Source: Actinomycetes bacterium
GTDB lineage: Bacteria > Actinomycetota > Acidimicrobiia > Acidimicrobiales > Palsa-688
Assembly (NCBI GenBank): GCA_021828475.1
Contig: JAJZIY010000009.1
Location: 17,407 to 81,406, forward strand
Direction: 5' to 3'
DNA: 64,000 nt
The notes under the pieces were generated by a model that was not told the origin of the DNA, made no database searches, and was given only the letters and a program-made list of their open reading frames with translations. Of the stretch, positions 1 through 7,927 are shown piece after piece (within the stretch, counting starts at the first letter, position 1; each line of letters opens with the position of its first letter). The translations under genes and the position numbers were made by a program.

Positions 1-87
1 GCCATAGGGGCATGGTCGCGCCCGCCACCGACGATTACCCCATGTCCCGGCTGGGCACTGGCCTGTCGTACCGCTGTGCCCGGCGGG

Positions 88-1545
88 TCAGGGCATCTGG
101 CCGGGGTTCCGCCCCGCCGGAGGAGTGCCGGGCAGCAAGGGCAGCCGGAGGACGGCGTCGAGGCCACCTCCGGGGGCTTCGCGCAACTCGACCGCCGCAC
201 CGTTGCGGCCCGCCAGCTCGCGCACTATGGCCAGGCCCAGGCCGCCTGCCGCGCCGGCGCTCGCCGCCGGACCTGCGGAGACCTTGCCTGTCCCCTGCCA
301 GAACCTTTCGAACGCCCGCTCCCGGTCCTCGGCGCTGAGCCCGGGCCCGCTGTCTGTGACGTGTATCTCCGCCGGCGCCAGGCCGTCACCGATCAGCCCC
401 ACGGAGATGCGGGCACCCTCCGGGCAGGCGTCAACGGCGTTGGCCAGGAGGTTGTCGAGGATCTGGTCCAGGTCGCCCGGCACCAGACGTGCCGCCAACC
501 CCGCCGACGGCGGCGGCCCTTCGTTCACCAGCGCCACACCCCGCTCCTCTGCCAGGGCGGCCCATGCTTCGCAGCGCTCGGCGATGACCCGCCCCAGCTC
601 CACGCGCTCGCGGCGCGGCTTCTCCACCCCGGCACGGGTGAGGGCAAGCAGGCCGTCAACCAATCTGGAAAGGCGCTGGAGCTCACGTCCGGCGGCGGCC
701 AGGCCCTGCGAGGCGTGCCCGTGGACGTCCGCCTCGAGGTTCTCCAGTCGCAGGCGCAGCGCCGTCAGGGGGGAGCGCAACTGGTGGGACGCGTCCGCCA
801 CGAAGCGGTTCTGCGCCTCCAGGAGGTCGCTGAGCCGGCTCGCCATGTCGTTGAACTCCCCCGCCAACGAACGCACCTCCGGTGGGCCCCCGGCGGGAGC
901 AGCGCGCGCTGCCAGGTCTCCACCGGCGAAGCGCGCCACAGCTTCCTCCAGCTCTGCCAGGGGGCGGGCGATGCTGCGGGCCATGTAGACGGCAGCCAGC
1001 GCCGCCAGGACGAGCACTCCGGCACCGAACGCCCCCAGCGCCAACCACGTGGCCCTGGCCCGGCTGACGACCGACATGGCCGGCACGTCAAGGAGCACCG
1101 CCGCCCGGATGACCCGCCCTGGCCGTTCGAGAGCGCCTCCTACGAAGACGGGTGCCGCTCCCACCGCCACGGTGGTGCCCTCGTCCACGGTGAAGGAGCT
1201 GGTGGCGTGACCGGCCAGCGCGGCCAGGACGAGGGGCCGCTGCTCACGGGCGTCGTTGTCCTTGTCCTTCTCCGACGACGCCAGCACCTTCCCGTCAGGC
1301 CCTACCACGATCACCTCGCCTCCGGTGCGGGCACGGTACTGGTCTGTCAGGTACTGGACCTGCCCGGGGACGGTCTGCTCCGCCGCTTCTCCCACCAGCA
1401 CCGACAGGCCCGTGGCCTCACGGAGCACCTGGGAGGCCAGGATCGACCTGTCGTGGCGGGTCATGACCACCCCCAGCGGGATCTCCAGGGCAGCCAGGAC
1501 CACCAGGATGAGCAAGAGGAACGAGCTTGCGAGCCGGCGCCTCAC
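88..1545 (-). CDS. HAMP-containing sensor histidine kinase
   Basis: N-terminal TM segment, HAMP-like region, HisKA motif (FVADASHQLRSPLTALRLRLENL), HATPase motifs (DNLLANAVDACPEGA, DSGPGLS, GGLGLAIVREL). GTG start at 1545 overlaps the upstream regulator stop (GTGA). Confidence 0.92.
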   Translation of the reverse strand: MRRRLASSFLLLILVVLAALEIPLGVVMTRHDRSILASQVLREATGLSVLVGEAAEQTVPGQVQYLTDQYRARTGGEVIVVGPDGKVLASSEKDKDNDAREQRPLVLAALAGHATSSFTVDEGTTVAVGAAPVFVGGALERPGRVIRAAVLLDVPAMSVVSRARATWLALGAFGAGVLVLAALAAVYMARSIARPLAELEEAVARFAGGDLAARAAPAGGPPEVRSLAGEFNDMASRLSDLLEAQNRFVADASHQLRSPLTALRLRLENLEADVHGHASQGLAAAGRELQRLSRLVDGLLALTRAGVEKPRRERVELGRVIAERCEAWAALAEERGVALVNEGPPPSAGLAARLVPGDLDQILDNLLANAVDACPEGARISVGLIGDGLAPAEIHVTDSGPGLSAEDRERAFERFWQGTGKVSAGPAASAGAAGGLGLAIVRELAGRNGAAVELREAPGGGLDAVLRLPLLPGTPPAGRNPGQMP

Positions 1546-2453
1546 GCCGTCTGGCCTGGGCCTGCTGCGCCGGAGCGTCCCTCGGTGCCGGCCGTGTCGC
1601 CGAGGCGCAACCCGACTCGGCGGACCGTCTCGACCCACTCGGGGTGCCCGAGCTTGCGCCGGAGCGTCGCCACGTGCACGTCGACGGTCTTCGTAGGCCC
1701 GTACCAATGCGGGCCCCACACCTGCTCGAGCAACGACTCGCGGGTGACGACCGCCCCGGGATCCTCGGCGAGAAGCGCCAGCAGGTCGAACTCCTTCGGC
1801 GACAGCTCGACCTCGGCACCCTCTACGTAGACGCGCCGCGTCCGGCGGTCGACCACCAGGCCGCCGAGGTCCTGGGCAGCCTGGCCGGCCCCCGGGGGCA
1901 CCCCGCCCGAAGGGCGCACCCGGGGTGCGCCGCCCGTCATGCCGGCCGCGTCGTCGAAGGCTTCCGCATGGCCCGTCTGCGGCTCGGCGGGCGTAGGCTC
2001 GCCGGCTGCAGGTGAGCCCGCCGTCCCCGGCCCGGCTCCGGGCATGAGGGAGGCGGTTTGTGGCGCATGGGCCGCTCCCTCCAGCGCCGGCGACGGGACG
2101 GGTACCTGGGCGCGGCGCGTGACCGCCCTGATGCGGGCGACCAGCTCACGGAAGCCGAAAGGCTTGACGAGGTAGTCGTCGGCGCCGAGCTCGAGGCCGA
2201 CCACCCTGTCCACCTCCGTGCCCCTGGCGCTGACGATGAGGATCGGCACCGGCGAGCGCGACCGCAACTGCCGGCAGACGTCGTAGCCGTCCATGTCCGG
2301 GAGGCGCAGGTCGAGCAGGACCAGGTCCGCCGGCGCAGCCGCAAGAGCGGCGGCACCGTCGGCAACGCGGTCGACCTCGAAGCCCTCCCGCTCCAGCCCT
2401 TCCACGAGGGGGTCCGCTATGCCGTCGTCGTCCTCGACCACGAGTAGTCGCAC
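1542..2453 (-). CDS. OmpR-family response regulator (REC + winged helix) with long Pro/Ala-rich linker
   Basis: VRLLVVEDDDGIADPL... DLVLLDLRLPDMDGYDVC ... KPFGFRELVARI ... C-terminal ELSPKEFDLLALLAEDPGAVVTRESLLEQVWG wHTH. Confidence 0.93.
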   Translation of the reverse strand: MRLLVVEDDDGIADPLVEGLEREGFEVDRVADGAAALAAAPADLVLLDLRLPDMDGYDVCRQLRSRSPVPILIVSARGTEVDRVVGLELGADDYLVKPFGFRELVARIRAVTRRAQVPVPSPALEGAAHAPQTASLMPGAGPGTAGSPAAGEPTPAEPQTGHAEAFDDAAGMTGGAPRVRPSGGVPPGAGQAAQDLGGLVVDRRTRRVYVEGAEVELSPKEFDLLALLAEDPGAVVTRESLLEQVWGPHWYGPTKTVDVHVATLRRKLGHPEWVETVRRVGLRLGDTAGTEGRSGAAGPGQTA

Positions 2454-2702
2454 GACAAGATAGTGCCACCACTGCCGGGTGCACCTCGCCGCCCGGCTGA
2501 CAGCCACCGAAGATGTGCCGAACCTTAACCGGTTCTTTGGGGGGCGCCATCCGTCGCGCTCTTGGCTTCGTACTACCGGCAACGCCACGACGGGGCGGGT
2601 GCCGACGGCCCGCTACGTGGCAGGCGCCACACAGCAGGTGCCGAGCAGGCGCGACCCTCGCCCGGGCAACGCCCAGCGGTCGCGCCGGGTACCGTTGGGG
2701 CG

Positions 2703-2981
2703 ATGGTTACAGCGTTCGTACTGATCGACGCCGAGCCGGCACGGGTGGCGACGCTGGCCGGCGAAGTCGCCGCGGTCGAAGGGGTGGCCGAGGCCTACTC
2801 GGTGGCCGGCCACGCTGACGTGGTGGCCGTGGTGCGCGTCAGGCGCATCGAGGATCTGGCTGAGGTCGTCACCGGCCGGCTCCACCTGCTCGACGGGGTG
2901 ACCGACACCCGCACCCTCGTCGCCTTCCAGTCCTATAGCCGCAAGGACCTCGACGCCATGTGGGAGCTCGGCGCGCCCTGA
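2703..2981 (+). CDS. Stand-alone Lrp/AsnC ligand-binding (RAM) domain protein
   Basis: MVTAFVLIDAEPARVATLAGEVAAVEGVAEAYSVAGHADVVAVVRV..., typical AsnC_trans_reg pattern without HTH. Confidence 0.85.
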   Translation: MVTAFVLIDAEPARVATLAGEVAAVEGVAEAYSVAGHADVVAVVRVRRIEDLAEVVTGRLHLLDGVTDTRTLVAFQSYSRKDLDAMWELGAP

Positions 2982-3048
2982 ACGGGCCGTGAACCACGGG
3001 CCGGGGCCCGGCGGTCCGGCAGGCCTCGGGTGGCGCCCGCGCAAGCCG

Positions 3049-3131
3049 CCCGGTTGGGCCAACCAGGCGGGACGGCCCAGCGGCCAGGGTGACACCTGCG
3101 GGCGGTACCGGTTGCGCCAACCAGGCGGGAC
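3049..3131. repeat. Two 25-bp imperfect direct repeats, each with a GGTTG-N3-CAACC palindromic core
   Basis: CCCGGTTGGGCCAACCAGGCGGGAC (3049-3073) and ACCGGTTGCGCCAACCAGGCGGGAC (3107-3131). Confidence 0.8.
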
Positions 3132-3209
3132 GTGGCGCGCTCGGCCCGACTGCCACCCGGTGCACAGCCGTGGGCCCGGGCCGCCTCCTGCCGCCCTAGC
3201 ATTGGATCC

Positions 3210-3791
3210 GTGGGCGAATGGCTCGTCTTGCTCGTCGTCGTACTGACCGTGCCGGTGCTGCTCATGGGCGGGGCCGTAGCGTTGGCCGCGTCCTCGCTGC
3301 GGCGCGCCAACCGGCTCATGCCCGGTAGAGCCGCCGGCAGCATCCCTGTCACCTGGCTGTGGAGCCCGGGTACCGCCGCCGCCCTGCACCGCCGTCTGCG
3401 GTATGTCTGCCAGCTCTCCGCCCCCCTGGCCGGCCCGCCCGCCGGGGGTCGCCGCCTGAGGCGCAGGCGAGGCGGCGGCTTGGACGGCATATCCCGGCTG
3501 GCCGGCGAGGTGCTGGCAGAGGCGGTGGCGCTCGACCGCGAGCTGGTGGCCACCAACTACCTCCCGCGGGGCCTGCCCCGGGCGCAGGCGCTGGCAGAGA
3601 TGGAGGCCCAGGTCCGCAGCCTCGAGAGCTCGGCACGCAGGGTGCAGCAGCTCTCTGCGCGTCGCACGCAGCTGGCCCGCCCCGGCGGGCCCGCAGACCT
3701 GACCCTCGACCAGCGCATAGCGGCCATGGAGGACGCTCTGAACGAGCTGGGCCCTGAGCCTGGCAGCCTGACCCGGCCCCCGCTGCAATAG
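3210..3791 (+). CDS. Conserved hypothetical protein with N-terminal TM segment
   Basis: VGEWLVLLVVVLTVPVLLMGGAVALAASSLRRANRL...; GTG start at 3210 inferred. Confidence 0.7.
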   Translation: MGEWLVLLVVVLTVPVLLMGGAVALAASSLRRANRLMPGRAAGSIPVTWLWSPGTAAALHRRLRYVCQLSAPLAGPPAGGRRLRRRRGGGLDGISRLAGEVLAEAVALDRELVATNYLPRGLPRAQALAEMEAQVRSLESSARRVQQLSARRTQLARPGGPADLTLDQRIAAMEDALNELGPEPGSLTRPPLQ

Positions 3792-3831
3792 GGACCGGCT
3801 CCGTCCTCCCCGGTGCCCTGCGCGCCGTCGG

Positions 3832-4716
3832 CTATGGCCGTGGTGTGGGGCCGGTCGAGAGCCGGCTCAGGACGCCGGCGGCGACCAGGGTGACGACCAG
3901 ACCGACCACCTCGGCACCCAGCGGTAGCAGGCCGTGGCGTAGCTGCTCGTCGTAGACCACGACGCCGAGCACAACGCTCAGGATCGGGTCGATGGTCTGG
4001 ATGGCGGGCAAGCTGGCCGACAGCGGCCCGGCCTGGAACGCCAGCTGGTTGAGCACCACGCCCGTCCCACCGACGACCAGGACGCCCCAGAACGGCCAGC
4101 TCGTGACCATGCCGTCGAAGCCGTGGGACACCAGGATGTCCCCCGAGGTCTTTATGAGGGCCGCGACATCGGCGAAGGTCACTCCGGCCCCTGCCCCCAG
4201 CAGCATGGCCCGTCGTGAACCGGAGGTGAAACGGCTGCCGACAGCCGCCGCAACCACGGCGAGGACGCTGAAAGCCGACACCGCCACGGCTGGTACCAGG
4301 TCCGCCCTGTGAGCGGTGTCGTGCGGCGGCGTTGCCGTAACCAGGAACACCGCCAGGCCCACCGTGAGCACCACTGCCCAACCCATCTCCGGTCCGGCCA
4401 GCTTGTCCCGGTCGAGACGGCGCCGCACGGCCAGTGCGAAGACCACGGTGGAGACCAGGACGGGCTGCACCAGCACGAGTGTCCCGACATGCAGGGCGAT
4501 GGCGTGCAGGCCCAGTCCCACGGCCTCGACCAACAGTGCCAGTGCCCAGGCCGGATGGTGCAGCACCGAACGCACGAAGGCGCTCAGGTCGGCCAGGCGC
4601 GCTCCGGTCAGCCTGGCTGACTCGCTGCTGCGGTGCTGTAGGGCGCTCCCGAGGGCAAACAGCAGGGCGGCGGCCAGGGCGGCCAGGGCCGCCTCCACGA
4701 TGTGCGCCCGGCTCAC
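3832..4716 (-). CDS. DMT/EamA-like multidrug or metabolite transporter
   Basis: About 9-10 hydrophobic segments; DMT-like pattern (LVQPVLVSTVVFALAVRRRLD, LNQLAFQAGPLSASLPAIQTIDPILSVVLGVVVYDEQLR). Confidence 0.85.
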   Translation of the reverse strand: MSRAHIVEAALAALAAALLFALGSALQHRSSESARLTGARLADLSAFVRSVLHHPAWALALLVEAVGLGLHAIALHVGTLVLVQPVLVSTVVFALAVRRRLDRDKLAGPEMGWAVVLTVGLAVFLVTATPPHDTAHRADLVPAVAVSAFSVLAVVAAAVGSRFTSGSRRAMLLGAGAGVTFADVAALIKTSGDILVSHGFDGMVTSWPFWGVLVVGGTGVVLNQLAFQAGPLSASLPAIQTIDPILSVVLGVVVYDEQLRHGLLPLGAEVVGLVVTLVAAGVLSRLSTGPTPRP

Positions 4717-4782
4717 CCCTCAAATGTAACGGCGGCCGCCCCGCCAGCCGGACCGATGTCGCGAGGGGCCGGTGCCGAGCCC

Positions 4783-4823
4783 GGCGTGCGGAAGGGCCGG
4801 CGTGCGGAAGGGCCGGCGTGCGG
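4783..4823. repeat. 16-bp tandem repeat, about 2.5 copies
   Basis: ggcgtgcggaagggcc x2 + ggcgtgcgg, intergenic. Confidence 0.9.
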
Positions 4824-4857
4824 ACGATATCCCTGAAGCCTGCGCCTACCGACGCTG

Positions 4858-5991
4858 TCAGGCTTCGGCCGCCCCTGCCGCCCCTGCCGCCTCGGCGCGC
4901 GACGTGGCCACCAGGCGCTCCAGGCAGGCGGCGGCCCGGCCGCTGTCGACCGACTGCGCTGCCCGGTCCAACCCGTCCTCGAGAGTGCCGGCTGTCCCGT
5001 TGACCACCAGCGCCGCCGCCGCGTTGAGCAGGACCACGTCGCGCTGCGCCCCCGGCGCCCCCCCGAGGACGTCCCTCACGACCTGGGCATTGTGGGAGGC
5101 GTCGCCGCCCTTCAGCTCTTCGGGGCGCGCGCTGCGCAACCCGAGATCCCGGGGGTCGACTCTGAAGGCCCGCAGATCCCCTGCTGCGCTCGACCACTCG
5201 ACCACGCGCGATGGAGCCGTCGTCGACAGCTCGTCCAGGCCGTCCTCTCCGTGGACCACCCAGGCCCGGTCTGCCCCTGCATGGCCGAGCACCCGCGCCA
5301 GCCTGTCGGCCACCCGCCCGTCGCCCACGCCGACGAGCTGGAACGGCGTGCGCCCCGGGTTGGCCAGGGGACCGAGGAGATTGAAGGCCGTAGGCACACC
5401 GAGCTCGCGCCGCGTGGCTATCACATGGCGCATGGCCGGGTGGTAGCGCGGGGCGAAGCAGAAGCCGATGCCAGCCGTCTCGATGCAACGGGCTACACCG
5501 GCCGGGGCAAGGGCGATCTCCACGCCGAGCGCTTCGAGGACGTCCGCCGAGCCTGTGCGCGACGAGGCTGCCCTACCGCCGTGCTTGCACACCGGTGCAC
5601 CTGCGCCGGCGACCACCAGTGCGGCGATCGTCGAGATGTTGATCGTGCCGGCCCGGTCGCCACCCGTACCGCAGGTGTCGACCAGGCGGGCCGCGAGCAG
5701 GGGCGGCACCGGCACCCGCTCGGCCACCTCCAGCATCGCTTCGAGCATGCCGGTGAGCTCGTCGACCGTTTCCCCTTTGCAGCGGAGGCCGAACACGAAG
5801 GCGGAAACCTGCGAGGCGGTGGCGGCACCCTCGAGGACCTCCCGTAGGGCTGCTGCAGCCTCCTCCCGGCTCAGGTCCGAACCGGCGGCCAAGCGCCCGA
5901 GGAGCCCCGGCCATCCCTCGAGGTCGGCGAGCGATGGGTGCACTTTCGCGGGCGGGGCACTCTCGGCGCTTTCGTCTGCTGGTACGGCCAC
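4858..5991 (-). CDS. trpD: Anthranilate phosphoribosyltransferase
   Basis: DTCGTGGDRAGTINISTIAALVVAGAGAPVCKHGGRAASSRTGSADVLEALG; NLLGPLANPG; HGEDGLDELS. Confidence 0.97.
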   Translation of the reverse strand: MAVPADESAESAPPAKVHPSLADLEGWPGLLGRLAAGSDLSREEAAAALREVLEGAATASQVSAFVFGLRCKGETVDELTGMLEAMLEVAERVPVPPLLAARLVDTCGTGGDRAGTINISTIAALVVAGAGAPVCKHGGRAASSRTGSADVLEALGVEIALAPAGVARCIETAGIGFCFAPRYHPAMRHVIATRRELGVPTAFNLLGPLANPGRTPFQLVGVGDGRVADRLARVLGHAGADRAWVVHGEDGLDELSTTAPSRVVEWSSAAGDLRAFRVDPRDLGLRSARPEELKGGDASHNAQVVRDVLGGAPGAQRDVVLLNAAAALVVNGTAGTLEDGLDRAAQSVDSGRAAACLERLVATSRAEAAGAAGAAEA

Positions 5992-6109
5992 GGTCCTCCA
6001 CCGTACAAGAGCAGCTGCAGGCCTTGAGGCGGGCGGGAAGAGTCGCTATCGTCCTGGCCTGGCCACCGAGAGGCCGACGGGCTACGCCCGTGCGCAAAAG
6101 GAGCCACCG

Positions 6110-7582
6110 ATCAGCATCCTGGTTGTAGACGTCGGCAGCAGCGCCGTCAGGGCCAGCGTGGTGAGGGAGGACGGCACCACCGCCTGCAGGCGGCTGGAGA
6201 GCTTCGTCACCAGCCGGCCCTTCCCGGGCCTGGTAGAGCTCGACGCGGGTGAAGTTGCAGCCGCTGTCCTGGGGGCGGCTCAGGCCTGCCTGGCCGTGGA
6301 AGGCCCGGTGACTGCCGTCGGGGTCACAAACCAGCGGGGCACGACGGTCGTCTGGGACGCCACGACGGGGGAGCCCGTGGGGCCAGCACTCAGCTGGCAG
6401 GACCTGCGCACCGCCGGCGCCTGCCTCGAGCTCCAACGTGAGGGGCTCCGCCTCGCCCCCAACGAGTCGGCGACCAAGCTTGCATGGTTGCTCGACGACG
6501 CCGACCCCGGGCGCCACCGCGACCTTCGCTTCGGCACCTTGGACAGTTGGGTCACCTGGGTGCTCACCGAGGGTCGCTCGCACGTGACGGACGTCAGCAA
6601 CGCCGCCGTGAGCGGGCTACTGCCGACCGAGGACATCCTGGCCGGCAGAGCGGACATCGCCTGGTCGGACAGCCGGCTCGAGCGCTTCCGGATCCCCAGC
6701 ACGTGCATGCCCGCCCTGGTCGGCTCGTCCGAGGTGGTCGGGGAGGCGACCGCGCTCCCCGGCGCCCCACCTGTAGCGGGCCTGGTGGGCGACCAGCAGG
6801 GCTCGCTGCTCGGCCAGGGCTGCGTCAACGAGGGTGACGCCAAGGCCACTTTCGGCACGGGCGCCTTCCTCGACCTCAACGTCGGCGGCCGGCCCCCCGC
6901 CTTCGGTGCCACGGAGAAACGGGGCGAGCAGGGATGCCTGCCCATCGTCGCGTGGCAGCGCTCCGGCACCTGCACATGGGGCGCCGAAGCCCTGGTGCTC
7001 TCGGCGGGGACAGCGGTCCAATGGCTCGTCGACGACCTGGGGCTGATATCGAGCCCAGACGAGTCTGCCGAAGTCGCGGCTCGCTGCACCGACACCGGCG
7101 ACGTCTACTTCGTGCCCGCCCTGATGGGGCTCGGCACGCCGCAATGGGATTTCGGCGCCCGCTCGTTGTTCATCGGGATGTCGACCGGCACCGGTCGGCC
7201 AGAGTTGGTCCGGGCCGTGCTCAGGGGTGTGGCCCAGCGCGGGGCCGACATGCTGGCAGCGGTCGAGGCCGATTCGGGCCACAAGGTGCCGGTGCTGCGT
7301 GTTGACGGCGGCATGAGCGCGAACGAGGTGTTCCTTCGGGAGCTTGCCGATGCTTGTCAAGTCCCCTTGCATGTGTCGGCCGAGTTGGAGGCGACTTCTC
7401 TCGGCGCTGCATACCTGGCAGGACTTGCGACGGGGATCTGGTCGAGCGAGCAGGAGGTGGCAGGGCTCGTCGCTCCTCGCCTGGTGGTCGAACCGGGACC
7501 GGACAGCCGCAGGGACCGTTGGAAAGAGGCCGTTTCCCGTTCGGTCAGGTGGATCCCGGAACTTTCTGCTCTGCAGTTCTGA
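6110..7582 (+). CDS. FGGY-family carbohydrate kinase, glycerol-kinase-like; apparent ATC start
   Basis: (I/M)SILVVDVGSSAVRASVV; TNQRGTTVVWDATTGEPVGPALSWQDLRT; GDQQGSLLGQGCVNEGDAKATFGTGAFL; DGGMSANEVFLRELADACQVPLHVSAELEATSLGAAYLAG. SD AAAAGGAG at 6096-6103. Confidence 0.9.
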   Translation: MSILVVDVGSSAVRASVVREDGTTACRRLESFVTSRPFPGLVELDAGEVAAAVLGAAQACLAVEGPVTAVGVTNQRGTTVVWDATTGEPVGPALSWQDLRTAGACLELQREGLRLAPNESATKLAWLLDDADPGRHRDLRFGTLDSWVTWVLTEGRSHVTDVSNAAVSGLLPTEDILAGRADIAWSDSRLERFRIPSTCMPALVGSSEVVGEATALPGAPPVAGLVGDQQGSLLGQGCVNEGDAKATFGTGAFLDLNVGGRPPAFGATEKRGEQGCLPIVAWQRSGTCTWGAEALVLSAGTAVQWLVDDLGLISSPDESAEVAARCTDTGDVYFVPALMGLGTPQWDFGARSLFIGMSTGTGRPELVRAVLRGVAQRGADMLAAVEADSGHKVPVLRVDGGMSANEVFLRELADACQVPLHVSAELEATSLGAAYLAGLATGIWSSEQEVAGLVAPRLVVEPGPDSRRDRWKEAVSRSVRWIPELSALQF

Positions 7583-7927
7583 CCGCTTGCGGAGGATGAG
7601 CGGCTCATCCTGTTGCCACCCATGAGCTTTTGTCCGGTTTGCGACGCTGTGACCATGACTGCAACCACCCGTCCGGACCATGGGCAACCCGGTGCTCGCT
7701 CAATTAGGGTCGGTCGGCGATGAACGCGAACGCGCTCAAGACGGCCGCCGAATTGGACGAGGTTCCGATGGTGGGTACGGCACGGCGGATGTCCACCACC
7801 AGATGGCGCCGCACGGCCCGGGGCCGGGAGCAAGACCGCTCCAGCTGAGCCACAACCCGCCTTCGGGCGGCCGGTACGACCGAAAGACCAGACTCCCTCG
7901 CCGAGCAGACCACGCGGAGGCTTGCCC

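Noticed and set aside
76-1830. Long plus-strand ORF opposite the histidine kinase
   Set aside because: High-GC antisense artefact; low-complexity composition, while the minus strand has clear HK motifs.
7640-7925. c-di-AMP (ydaO) or c-di-GMP riboswitch before the secreted protein
   Set aside because: Conserved core segments not found by eye.
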